From Syntrophobacteraceae bacterium (GTDB lineage Bacteria; Desulfobacterota; Syntrophobacteria; Syntrophobacterales; Syntrophobacteraceae): DNA of 42,900 nucleotides. Made by a program: the position numbers and the translations under genes. Below the pieces are notes generated by a model. That model saw nothing but the letters and a program-made list of their open reading frames with translations. It did not search any database and had not been told where the DNA came from. Each line of letters starts with the position of its first letter. Positions within the stretch are counted from its first letter, which is position 1. The stretch spans positions 1-42,900 of the forward strand of contig JALOPI010000032.1 in assembly GCA_025453975.1 (NCBI GenBank), written 5' to 3'. This document shows positions 1 to 9,251 of this stretch, in pieces.

Positions 1-114
1 GATTTTCCCGTGGGCGCGGGGCGCGACCTGTTCTCGTCCTGCCGTCGCGTCCCCGGTCCACGGCTCTGCCCCCTTCCATTTTCCCTGCCGCCCCATGGAC
101 CCGTGGCCGATGGC

Positions 115-143
115 TTGAATTCCCTGTGCCGCTCATGTATAGT
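115..143 (+). promoter_or_regulatory. sigma-70 type promoter of rarA
   Basis: TTGAAT (115-120) and TATAGT (138-143) are separated by exactly 17 bases, giving an expected transcript start near 150. The rarA ribosome binding site GAGGG (171-175) lies just downstream. An in-frame ATG at 126 falls inside this promoter, which argues for the ATG at 186 as the true start. An imperfect palindrome, GTTAT-AC-ATAAC (155-166), sits between the transcript start and the ribosome binding site and could be an operator. Confidence 0.7.
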
Positions 144-185
144 ACTGCGATTTTGTTATACATAACGGTTGAGGGACTCATTCCC

Positions 186-1562
186 ATGCGACAAGCCAAG
201 CTGTTCGAGCGGAAAGCCCCCGAGGGTGGCGATGAGCGGCAGGCGCCTCTGGCCGAGAGGATGCGGCCGGGGAGCCTCCATGAATTCGTGGGCCAGACTC
301 ACCTCCTGGGCTCCGGCCGCATCCTGGATCGTCTTCTCAAAACCGGTCGTTTTCAATCCTTCATCTTCTGGGGCCCCCCGGGCTGTGGGAAGACGACCCT
401 GGCGAGCCTCCTGGCCCGTCACATCGATGTTCATCTCATCGCCCTTTCGGCGGTGATGGCCGGGACGCGCGAGATCCGCTCGGCGGTGGAGGAGGCCCGC
501 GTCGTCTGGTCCAGGGAGAAGCGGCGCACCTGGCTGTTCATGGATGAGATCCACCGGCTGAACAAGGCTCAGCAGGACACCCTGCTTCCCCATGTGGAGA
601 ACGGGACCCTGCTGCTTCTGGGGGCCACGACGGAGAACCCGTCCTTCGAGGTGATCCGGCCGCTCCTTTCGCGGGCGAAGGTGCTGGTGCTGGAGCCCCT
701 CGGGGAGGAAGAGCTTCGCGCCATCATCGCCAGGGCCCTTCAGGACGAGGAGCATGGCCTCGGGCGGACTCCCGCGGTCCTGACGGACGAAGCGGCGACC
801 CTCCTCCTGTCGGCGTCGGGCGGTGACGCGCGCGTGGTGCTCAATGCCCTCGAAACGGCCGTTCTGACCACTCCCCCCGGTCCGACGGGGCTGACGCGGA
901 TGGTGGATCTGGCCGCCGTGCGGGAATCGCTTCAAAGGCGGGCGGTTCATTATGACAAGGGGGGGGAGGAGCATTTCAACCTGATCTCGGCTCTCCACAA
1001 GAGCCTGCGTGGCAGCGACCCCGATGCCGCTCTCTACTGGCTGGCCCGCATGCTTCAGGGGGGCGAGGACCCTCTCTACATCGGCCGCCGGCTGGTGCGC
1101 ATGGCTTCCGAGGATGTGGGGCTGGCCGATCCCTTCGCCCTGGTGCAGGCCATCCACGCCGTCCGGTCCTACGAGCTTCTGGGCAGTCCCGAGGGGGAGC
1201 TGGCCCTGGCTCAGGCCGTGGTTTACCTGGCGCTGGCGCCCAAGAGCAACGCCGTGGACGTGGCCCTCGGACGGGCCTTGGAAGCCGCGGCGAGGACGGG
1301 CGCCGCTCCCGTTCCCTTTCACATCCGCAACGCTCCCACCCGCCTCATGAAAGAGCTGGGATACGGCAGTGAGTATCAGTTTCCCCATGATGCTCCCGAG
1401 GGCTGGGTTCCCGAGGTGTACCTTCCCGAGACGCTCAATGGAGCCGTGTTCTACGAGCCCTCGCCGAGGGGCTGGGAAGGGAAGTGCAAGCCTTTTCTCG
1501 AGAGAAACAGGGAAAAAGTCAAAAAGGCTGGACGAGTCCGAAGGGCGGGAGGGGACCGATGA
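186..1562 (+). CDS. rarA: replication-associated recombination ATPase RarA (MgsA)
   Basis: A 458-residue cytoplasmic AAA+ ATPase of the RarA/MgsA/WRNIP1 family, which acts at stalled replication forks. The Walker A motif GPPGCGKT lies at about residues 63-70, followed by the Walker B stretch LFMDEIH and the sensor-1 stretch [10 protein letters not shown]. The C-terminal half carries the family's helical tetramerisation region, with the motifs [18 protein letters not shown] and [14 protein letters not shown]. Length is normal for the family. ATG 186 was chosen because GAGGG lies 10 bases upstream and the promoter at 115-143 excludes the earlier ATG. The stop overlaps the start of the next gene (ATGA), so rarA is probably co-transcribed with the kinase gene behind it. 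The identification is firm; a regulatory link to the kinase is not implied. Confidence 0.95.
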   Translation: MRQAKLFERKAPEGGDERQAPLAERMRPGSLHEFVGQTHLLGSGRILDRLLKTGRFQSFIFWGPPGCGKTTLASLLARHIDVHLIALSAVMAGTREIRSAVEEARVVWSREKRRTWLFMDEIHRLNKAQQDTLLPHVENGTLLLLGATTENPSFEVIRPLLSRAKVLVLEPLGEEELRAIIARALQDEEHGLGRTPAVLTDEAATLLLSASGGDARVVLNALETAVLTTPPGPTGLTRMVDLAAVRESLQRRAVHYDKGGEEHFNLISALHKSLRGSDPDAALYWLARMLQGGEDPLYIGRRLVRMASEDVGLADPFALVQAIHAVRSYELLGSPEGELALAQAVVYLALAPKSNAVDVALGRALEAAARTGAAPVPFHIRNAPTRLMKELGYGSEYQFPHDAPEGWVPEVYLPETLNGAVFYEPSPRGWEGKCKPFLERNREKVKKAGRVRRAGGDR

Positions 1563-3109
1563 TGCCGAAGGCGAATGGTGCCCTCCCGGGGAGCCTTGAA
1601 GCCGGGGAGGCCCAGGCGGAAGGGGATGTCCCCCGGCCGGAGGCTGCCGAGGACGGCAAGGCAGGCGTGGGGGCCAGACGCCGGAGCCTGGGGGCCATCA
1701 AGCCCTTTCAGCTCGTCAAGTACCTTTCCCTCTCGAGCCTGGTGGTCATCCTCGTCTGCACGATCCTGCTGTCCCTTTTCATTTCGCACCGGGCCAAGGC
1801 CATTCTGCTCCGCAAGAGCGAGCAGTATGCGCTGCTGCTGGCGGAGAACCTCAACCACCAGGTGTTCTTCCAGTTCACGCTCCCGACGCTCATCGCCGAC
1901 GGCGAGATCAAGCTGAGCCGTCAGAGCCAGTACGAGAGGCTGGATCGCGTGGTTCGGAACACGATCCATGGATTCTCCATCGAGCGGGTGAACATTTACG
2001 ATCCCACCCAGACCCTGACCTACAGCACGGACCAGGGGATGATGGGGATGGCGGGGGACCTGGGGGCTCCTTTTCAGCGAGCCCTTGGGGAGGAGACCGT
2101 TTCGGTGATCCAGGGCGATGGGTATCCATTCTGGGGATTTGCGCGCCAGGACCCCAAGCAGCTGCTGGTGACGTATCTGCCCATGTGGGAGGAGCGCACG
2201 CTGAGCTGGAAGCGGGGCAAGATCCTCGGGGTTTTCGAGATCACCCAGGATGTGACGGCGGACTATAAGACCATCCATCGATTCCAGTGGATCGTGGTTT
2301 CCGGCTTTCTGCTCTTCGTGGGGGTTCTCTTTCTCACCATCAGCCTCATCGCCCGGCGAGCTGAAAGCATCATCCGGGCGCGATCCAGGGAACGGCAGCG
2401 TCTGGAGGAGCAGCTGCACCAGTCCGAGCGGCTTGCCGCCCTGGGGGAGATGATCGCGGGGGTTTCCCATGAGATCCGGAACCCCCTCGGCATCATCCGG
2501 AGCACGGCCGAGCTGCTCCATGGGAGGATCGAGCATGAGAGGCAGCGTCGCTTCACTTCCATCATCGTGGAGGAGGCCACCCGCCTCAACGACATTTTGA
2601 CGGAATTTCTCGACTTTGCGCGTCCCAAGACGCCCAGGGCCAAGCCCTGCAGGATCGAGGACATCATCGAGCGCAACCTGTCGGCCATGGAAGGGCAGCT
2701 TCAGCGGGCATCCATCCAGGTGGAGCGGTTCTACGAGGCGGGGGATTATGTCATGGAGGCCGATGGGGACCTGTTGTATCGAGCTTTCGTGAACCTGCTG
2801 GCCAATGCCGTCCAGGCCATGCCCGATGGCGGGACCCTGAGGGTGCGCACCATTTTTCGCGGATCCGCCGGGAGCCCTCCCCAGATCGAGCTGCGCATTC
2901 GGGACACGGGTCCGGGCATTTCCGAGGAAGTCCAGAAGAAGATATTCAACCCTTTTTTCACCACTCGTGAAAAGGGAACCGGACTGGGTCTGGCCATCGT
3001 GCGGAGCATCATCGACAGCCATGGGGGGGAGATCGAGGTGCGGAGCCGCCCGGACAAGGGAACGAACGTCATCATTCGGCTTCCCCTGAATCAGGTCCGG
3101 GAGGAATGA
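1559..3109 (+). CDS. NtrB-like membrane sensor histidine kinase
   Basis: A 516-residue inner-membrane kinase. After a charged N-terminal tail of about 50 residues come a first membrane segment (about 56-75), an extracytoplasmic sensor region of about 165 residues, a second membrane segment (about 243-265), a short coiled linker, a HisKA domain with phosphoacceptor H304 in HEIRNPLG, and a HATPase domain with DTGPGI and GTGLGL. The start ATG overlaps the rarA stop and has GGGAGGGG at 1547-1554, indicating translational coupling. The sigma-54-dependent regulator starts 28 bases after the stop and is the obvious partner. The ligand cannot be read from the sequence. The HisKA subtype resembles the NtrB/AtoS/ZraS group. 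Confidence 0.9.
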   Translation: MMPKANGALPGSLEAGEAQAEGDVPRPEAAEDGKAGVGARRRSLGAIKPFQLVKYLSLSSLVVILVCTILLSLFISHRAKAILLRKSEQYALLLAENLNHQVFFQFTLPTLIADGEIKLSRQSQYERLDRVVRNTIHGFSIERVNIYDPTQTLTYSTDQGMMGMAGDLGAPFQRALGEETVSVIQGDGYPFWGFARQDPKQLLVTYLPMWEERTLSWKRGKILGVFEITQDVTADYKTIHRFQWIVVSGFLLFVGVLFLTISLIARRAESIIRARSRERQRLEEQLHQSERLAALGEMIAGVSHEIRNPLGIIRSTAELLHGRIEHERQRRFTSIIVEEATRLNDILTEFLDFARPKTPRAKPCRIEDIIERNLSAMEGQLQRASIQVERFYEAGDYVMEADGDLLYRAFVNLLANAVQAMPDGGTLRVRTIFRGSAGSPPQIELRIRDTGPGISEEVQKKIFNPFFTTREKGTGLGLAIVRSIIDSHGGEIEVRSRPDKGTNVIIRLPLNQVREE

Positions 3110-3137
3110 CCGCCCGGGGATCGAGGTGGGCGAAGGT

Positions 3138-4607
<1,470 letters not shown>

Positions 4608-4648
4608 GCCGGTGCGGGGAACGAGGCTTTCAATCGGGGAGAGTGCCC

Positions 4649-6193
4649 GTGGCCGACGATAGGGAGCTTTTCATTTGCTTCATGAAGCATGTGCACGGCA
4701 TCGCCTTCATCAAGGACGCCCATGGGAAGTACCGTTTTCTCAATGACAGGGCCGCTGAGTATCTGGGGCGCGAGGGTGGAGAGTGCCTGGGGATGGTGGA
4801 TGACGACCTGTGGCCCTTGCCGGTGGCCGAGCGCATCAAGGCCAACGATCGCGTCGTCCTTGCGGAGGGGAAGCCTCATCAGTTTGTCGAGATCATCGAA
4901 AGCGGGGACGAATCCTTTTTCATCCTGGTGACCAAGTTTCCCCTGAAATTGGATGAGACGGGTGAGCAGGGCATCGGGGGCATCGGCATGGATGTCACTC
5001 GGAGGATCAGGCTCGAGCATGCGCTTTTGAACGTCCGAAACGAGCTGGCCCAGAGAATCGATGACTGCTCGGCGGATCTCAGGGAGGCCAACGGGCGTTT
5101 GAGTCAGGAGCTTGAGGAGCGGATCCACGCCCAGAAGGTCGTCGATGAGGAGCGGAGCCGCCTCCTCTCCATCCTGGAGCATCTTCCCGTGATGGTCATG
5201 CTCAAGGGGGCTGACTATCGGATCCGGTTTGCCAACAAGGTGGTGAGAAAGGATTTCAACCTCGAGAATGAGCCCCGGTGTTACGAAGCGCTCCGGGGAC
5301 GCGACCAGCCCTGCGAGGATTGCCCCCCGGATTATCCATCCAGGATCACCTCTCCCTCCAGGCATGAATGCAGCCTCCTGAACGGCAAGACGTACGATGT
5401 TTATCACTTTCCCTTCGAGGATGTGGACGGCTCGAAGCTCGTCCTCGAGCTGGGTATCGACATCACGGAGCGTCGGATGGCCGAGGAGGCCCTTCGCGAA
5501 TCGGAGCGGAATCTCCGGCGACTGGCCTCGGAGATCCTGGTGGCGCAGGAAGAGGAGCGAAAGCGTCTCGCCCGGGAAGTGCACGACGAGCTGGGGCAGT
5601 CGCTTTTGTTTCTCAAGCTGAAGATGGGATGGCTGAAGGGGGAGGTGCCCGAGGGATTCGGGAGTCTCCAGGGCAGCTGCCAGGAGATGATGGATCACAT
5701 GGACCTGGTGATCGAGCAGATTCGACGTCTCAGCCACTCCCTCAGTCCGTCCATCCTGGACGATCTGGGTTTGACCGCGGCCTTGCGACACCTGGTGGAC
5801 GAATTCTGCAAGTTCTTCAGGGTCGAGTGCTGCTCCATCGCCATCGATAATCTGGACGGCATGTTCGCGCCTCAGATTGAGACGCACATCTATCGCATCT
5901 TTCAGGAGGCGCTGACCAACATCGGCAAGCACGCCCAGGCCACCTGCGTGACCGTGGAGGTGAAGCTCCAGGACGACTCGGCCGTGCTCAGCATTGTGGA
6001 CAACGGTCGCGGCTTCGATCGGGCTCAGAGGGGAGCGCCGGGCGAGGATGCGCAGGGGCTGGGGCTGCCCACCATGGAGGAACGGGTCCGTTTCATCGGG
6101 GGAGGGATCGGCGTGAGGAGCACGCCGGGACTGGGAACCAGCCTGGTCATCACGGTGCCGTTGGACGGGTCCGCGCGGGAACAGGGGCGATAG
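4649..6193 (+). CDS. soluble PAS-PAS sensor kinase of the NarX/DegS (HisKA_3) type
   Basis: A 514-residue kinase without membrane segments. PAS 1 covers about 1-118, a coiled linker about 120-170, and PAS 2 about 171-278, which holds a cysteine group C211, C222 and C225 (CYEALRG then PCEDCP). The HisKA_3 domain has the phosphoacceptor at about H312 in REVHDELGQS, and the HATPase domain has DNGRGF and GLGL. The start is taken as GTG 4649 because GGGGAGAG (4636-4643) is 5 bases upstream; the preceding regulator gene ends at 4607. The NarL-type regulator 100 bases downstream is the natural partner. The PAS cysteines could hold a metal or respond to redox state, but this is inference. Confidence 0.88.
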   Translation: MADDRELFICFMKHVHGIAFIKDAHGKYRFLNDRAAEYLGREGGECLGMVDDDLWPLPVAERIKANDRVVLAEGKPHQFVEIIESGDESFFILVTKFPLKLDETGEQGIGGIGMDVTRRIRLEHALLNVRNELAQRIDDCSADLREANGRLSQELEERIHAQKVVDEERSRLLSILEHLPVMVMLKGADYRIRFANKVVRKDFNLENEPRCYEALRGRDQPCEDCPPDYPSRITSPSRHECSLLNGKTYDVYHFPFEDVDGSKLVLELGIDITERRMAEEALRESERNLRRLASEILVAQEEERKRLAREVHDELGQSLLFLKLKMGWLKGEVPEGFGSLQGSCQEMMDHMDLVIEQIRRLSHSLSPSILDDLGLTAALRHLVDEFCKFFRVECCSIAIDNLDGMFAPQIETHIYRIFQEALTNIGKHAQATCVTVEVKLQDDSAVLSIVDNGRGFDRAQRGAPGEDAQGLGLPTMEERVRFIGGGIGVRSTPGLGTSLVITVPLDGSAREQGR

Positions 6194-6295
6194 ACCGGCT
6201 GAGGCCGGGGACCTCGCGATGAGGCCATCCCGGCTCGGGCCTGACGGCGCGCCGGTATGGCACCGCTGGTCATCGAGATATGGAGAGGCAAAGCC

Positions 6296-6937
6296 ATGGC
6301 TTCCTATCGGGTCTTGATCGCCGACGATCATCCCCTGTTTCGCCAGGGAATTCGAAGCCTCATCGAGAAGGACTCGGACATCGAGGTGGTGGGTGAGGCG
6401 GGGGATGGATTCGAGCTCCTGGAGCTGGCCAAGAAGGTCCCAGCCGACCTGGTGATCATGGATATCGCCATGCCCAGGATCCAGGGACTGGACGCCACCC
6501 GCGAGGTCAAAAGGCTCTCACCCCAAATGGGCGTTCTGATCCTGACCATGCACAATTCCAGGCAGTACCTTTACCATGCCATGTCGGCGGGCGCCGATGG
6601 GTATCTCCTCAAGGAGGATGCCCACGCCGATCTGGTGACGGCCATCCGCACCATACAACAGGGCAGGTTCTACATCTCGCCGCTGGTGGCGGATCAGGTG
6701 ACGGACATCCTGGTCCAGAAGTCCAGGGGCGAGGATCTGGCGCAGGACGCACTGAGCCCGCGGGAGCGGGAAGTCCTCAAGATGGTGGCGGAGGGGAAGT
6801 CGAGCAAGGAGATCGCCGAGCTTCTGTTCATCAGCACCATGACGGTCCAGAACCATCGGGCCAACATCAAGCGGAAGCTGAAGCTGCGGCGGAACACGGA
6901 CCTCATCAAGTATGCCATGGACAAGGGATATGCCTGA
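6296..6937 (+). CDS. NarL/FixJ-family response regulator
   Basis: A 213-residue DNA-binding regulator. The receiver domain has the acidic pair D10-D11 and phospho-acceptor Asp56, followed by a LuxR-type helix-turn-helix at about 147-207 (LSPREREVLKMVAEGKSSKE, then TVQNHRANIKRKL). ATG 6296 has GGAGAGG 7 bases upstream, which is better supported than an ATG at 6257. It directly follows the HisKA_3 kinase that ends at 6193, the standard kinase-regulator arrangement. It lies just upstream of the NosL/SCO-like gene set, so control of that set is possible but not shown. Confidence 0.92.
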   Translation: MASYRVLIADDHPLFRQGIRSLIEKDSDIEVVGEAGDGFELLELAKKVPADLVIMDIAMPRIQGLDATREVKRLSPQMGVLILTMHNSRQYLYHAMSAGADGYLLKEDAHADLVTAIRTIQQGRFYISPLVADQVTDILVQKSRGEDLAQDALSPREREVLKMVAEGKSSKEIAELLFISTMTVQNHRANIKRKLKLRRNTDLIKYAMDKGYA

Positions 6938-7016
6938 GCACAAGCGTTTTGGCGCCGCCGGCGGGGATGGTTGCATCCCTTGGGGCCTGTCCGCGATACA
7001 CGGGCGAAGGGGGATT

Positions 7017-7736
7017 GTGGCTGGGCGAGGAGGCGGGGACTGGAGCCCGGGAGCCTTCCAGGGCGGGCGATCGACCGGTTTTGGGAGAGTCACCGAGGGC
7101 CGGGGGGACTCGCCCAAGCCGGGTGCCGGACGTCTGGCGAGGATCTTGAGTTTGGGGATCCTGGTGGCAGCCCTGGCCGTGGCTTCATGGGCGCGCGCGG
7201 GCACTCAGGCGACCCCGGATGGGGACCCATCGGCCCTTCAGAAGCTCGAGGAGCAGAACCGGGAGTATTTCACCGATCTCCCCGTCTTCACCCATGAGGG
7301 GACGGAGGTGCGCTTCTACTCGGATCTCCTCAAGGGTCGGCGAGTGATCATCAGTTTTTTTTACGTCAACTGCCCGACCGCTCAGCCTTCCATCATCACC
7401 TTCTTCAAGCTTCAGAAGGAGCTGGGGGACAAGTTGGGGGAAGAGATCGTTCTGCTGACCATCAGTGTCGATCCGGACCGGGATGACCTGAAGGCTGTCC
7501 AGGAGCTCGCGGGGCGCTACAATCCCAGGAAGGGCTGGTACTTCGTGACGGGCAGCCCCGCGAGCATGAACGTCATCAATCGCAAGCTCGGCAACACCTT
7601 GAGCTTGCCCGAAGGGCACCTCAGGCAGTACCTTCTCGGTAATTTGCGGACAGGCCACTGGATGCGTCTCGTCGACACGGCGCCGACCCTCGCTTTGAGA
7701 GACGGTCTGGAGTCGCTGGGGGAGCCGGGCCGGTGA
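7017..7736 (+). CDS. SCO1/SenC-like exported protein lacking the second copper cysteine
   Basis: About 239 residues. A hydrophobic signal or anchor segment (about 42-60, RILSLGILVAALAVASWARA) precedes a thioredoxin-fold domain like SCO1/SenC. SCO proteins use CPxxCP plus a downstream His to bind copper or exchange disulfides. Here the motif reads NCPTAQPS, so C119 is kept and the second Cys is Gln123. A His is present in EGHLRQYLLGN (about H201), where family members have their copper ligand. The start is uncertain: GTG 7017 has AAGG 6 bases upstream, but the N-terminal stretch before the signal is low-complexity and the real start may lie nearer 7100-7146. It is the first gene of a set with two NosL genes and an ABC transporter. 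Confidence 0.75.
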   Translation: MAGRGGGDWSPGAFQGGRSTGFGRVTEGRGDSPKPGAGRLARILSLGILVAALAVASWARAGTQATPDGDPSALQKLEEQNREYFTDLPVFTHEGTEVRFYSDLLKGRRVIISFFYVNCPTAQPSIITFFKLQKELGDKLGEEIVLLTISVDPDRDDLKAVQELAGRYNPRKGWYFVTGSPASMNVINRKLGNTLSLPEGHLRQYLLGNLRTGHWMRLVDTAPTLALRDGLESLGEPGR

Positions 7737-7810
7737 GCGCCCGTCCATTTCACGGAGACCGGTGCCATGCATGGCCCGGGTGGCGCCGCCAACACGAAGG
7801 AGGAGAGGGA

Positions 7811-8347
7811 ATGAGGAGAAAGCTTTGGGCAATCACCATTGGAATCGGGCTTCTGATCATGGGCGCCGGCGCCGCGGTGATGGGAGCGGATCAGGACATC
7901 CAGGATCATCCATCGTGCAAGTACTGTGGCATGGACCGCCAGCAGTTCGCTCACAGCCGGGTGATCATCGCCTACGATGATGGATCGGTCTTCGGGGCCT
8001 GCAGCCTGCACTGCGCTGCCATGGACCTGGCTCTGAACCTGGACAAGGCCCCCGTTTCCATCAAGGTGGGGGACTACCACGGCAAGGCGCTCATCGATGC
8101 CGAGTCGGCCGCCTGGGTCATTGGGGGAGACAAGCCCGGAGTCATGACCCGACGGGCCAAATGGGCGTTCGCGTCCAAGGCCGATGCCGAGCGCTTCATC
8201 AAGGAGAGCGGCGGGAAGCCGGCGACTTTCGACGAGGCCATGAAGGCTGCCTACGAGGACATGTACGATGACACCCGGATGATCCGCGAGAAGCGAAAAT
8301 CCAAGGGCATGCAGAAGCATGAGCACCAGGGGCACAAGCACAATTAG
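7811..8347 (+). CDS. nosL: NosL-family copper chaperone-like protein with His-rich tail
   Basis: A 178-residue exported protein with a signal peptide or anchor (residues 1-26, MRRKLWAITI then hydrophobic). The NosL signature CKYCGMDR (C36, C39, M41) comes next, followed by YDDGS, SLHCAAMDLAL and AWVIGG, then WAFASKADAERF and TFDEAM. NosL proteins bind Cu(I) and deliver it to the CuZ site of nitrous oxide reductase, but no nosZ lies in this window. The C-terminus ends in a His-rich run (HEHQGHKHN), a possible extra metal-binding tail. AAGGAGGAGAGGG directly upstream fixes ATG 7811. It follows the SCO-like gene and precedes a second NosL-like gene, so copper or thiol handling is the best inference. 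Confidence 0.85.
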   Translation: MRRKLWAITIGIGLLIMGAGAAVMGADQDIQDHPSCKYCGMDRQQFAHSRVIIAYDDGSVFGACSLHCAAMDLALNLDKAPVSIKVGDYHGKALIDAESAAWVIGGDKPGVMTRRAKWAFASKADAERFIKESGGKPATFDEAMKAAYEDMYDDTRMIREKRKSKGMQKHEHQGHKHN

Positions 8348-8434
8348 AACGGCCGGCGGTCTCGCGCACGATCGGTTGGAGCTTTGGGGGGCGGGGCTGA
8401 GCGGGCTCCGCTTCCCTGTGACATGGGTGGGACG

Positions 8435-8917
8435 ATGAAAAAGCGGGTACTCATACTGGTGGCGATGGTGGCGATGGTGGTGATGGCCTCCGCCGTTGGG
8501 GCGGAGGGGGGCGGCCCCGTGGCTCCCTCCCAGGGGGACAAATGCCCGGTTTGCGGGATGTTCGTGGCCAAGTATCCGGAATTCCTGTGCCAGGTGGTTT
8601 TCGAGGACGGGTCCCGGGCGTTCTTCGATGGGGCGAAGGATATGTTCAAATATTACTGGAACCTGCCCAGATACAATCCATCCAGGCGCCAGTCCGACAT
8701 CCGTGCTGTTTACGTCACGGAGTATTACGATCAGGAGCTCGTTGACGGCTTCAAGGCGTATTATGTGGTGGGGAGCACGGTTTACGGACCCATGGGGAAG
8801 GAGCTGATTCCCGTGAAGGACGAAGATGCGGCGCGGGAGCTCCTGGTGGACCACAGCGGATCGTCGTTTCTGAAATTCGAGGAAGTCACGGTTGAAGTTC
8901 TGAAGACCCTGGATTGA
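8435..8917 (+). CDS. nosL: second NosL-family protein
   Basis: A 160-residue exported protein. The signal peptide is MKKRVLILVA followed by a VAMVAMVVM run encoded by three near-identical 9-base units (8459-8485). The mature part opens with the NosL motif DKCPVCGMFV (C37, C40, M42), then the stretches FEDGSRAFFDGAKDMFKYYW and YVTEYYDQELVDGFKAYYV, which match NosL proteins. GGGTGGGA at 8425-8432 supports ATG 8435; ATG 8423 is an alternative. It is divergent from the preceding NosL copy and lacks the His-rich tail, so the two may act in series, for example one receiving copper from the membrane and one passing it on. This is inference. Confidence 0.85.
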   Translation: MKKRVLILVAMVAMVVMASAVGAEGGGPVAPSQGDKCPVCGMFVAKYPEFLCQVVFEDGSRAFFDGAKDMFKYYWNLPRYNPSRRQSDIRAVYVTEYYDQELVDGFKAYYVVGSTVYGPMGKELIPVKDEDAARELLVDHSGSSFLKFEEVTVEVLKTLD

Positions 8918-8921
8918 GCCC

Positions 8922-9251
8922 ATGAGGAAATGCCACCTGTACTTCATGATCACCCTGGCGGGCCTGCTCCTGGTGGCGGCGATGGCGGCGCACTCGGTGC
9001 TTCTCGCCGCATCCGAGGAAGCCAGGCTGAGGCAGCGCGCGGAATGGGTGGCCAGGCTGGGACTTTCCGACCTCTGCCTGTTCACGGACGCGCGCTATGC
9101 GCGTCATCCCGTCATGGCGGACCTCCACACACCTTTCCAGGATTATCCTTTCGCTTTCGAGCACTTTCCCTCGGGCTCCATTCTCGGCGTTCCTCCGCAT
9201 CTGAGAGGGGTCTTTTCGTGGCGGGGCCAGGTGAGCCATGCGATGGATTGA
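8922..9251 (+). CDS. small membrane-anchored protein of the NosL/ABC gene set
   Basis: A 109-residue protein starting 4 bases after the second NosL gene and overlapping the permease gene start by 14 bases. One N-terminal membrane segment (about 9-30) precedes a short extracytoplasmic domain. This domain contains ARYARHPVMADLHTPF, QDYPFAFEHFPSGS and a proline-rich end. Several His residues (H62, H69, H81) and one Cys (C52) are present. I do not recognise a characterised family. The tight packing on both sides shows that it belongs to the transporter operon, where it could be an accessory or substrate-binding subunit. The reading frame has normal codon use for the region. Confidence 0.75.
   Translation: MRKCHLYFMITLAGLLLVAAMAAHSVLLAASEEARLRQRAEWVARLGLSDLCLFTDARYARHPVMADLHTPFQDYPFAFEHFPSGSILGVPPHLRGVFSWRGQVSHAMD

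Noticed and set aside
126..185. Upstream in-frame ATG that would lengthen RarA by 20 residues
   Set aside because: It lies inside the -35/-10 promoter region, and the added residues do not belong to the family; ATG 186 has its own ribosome binding site.
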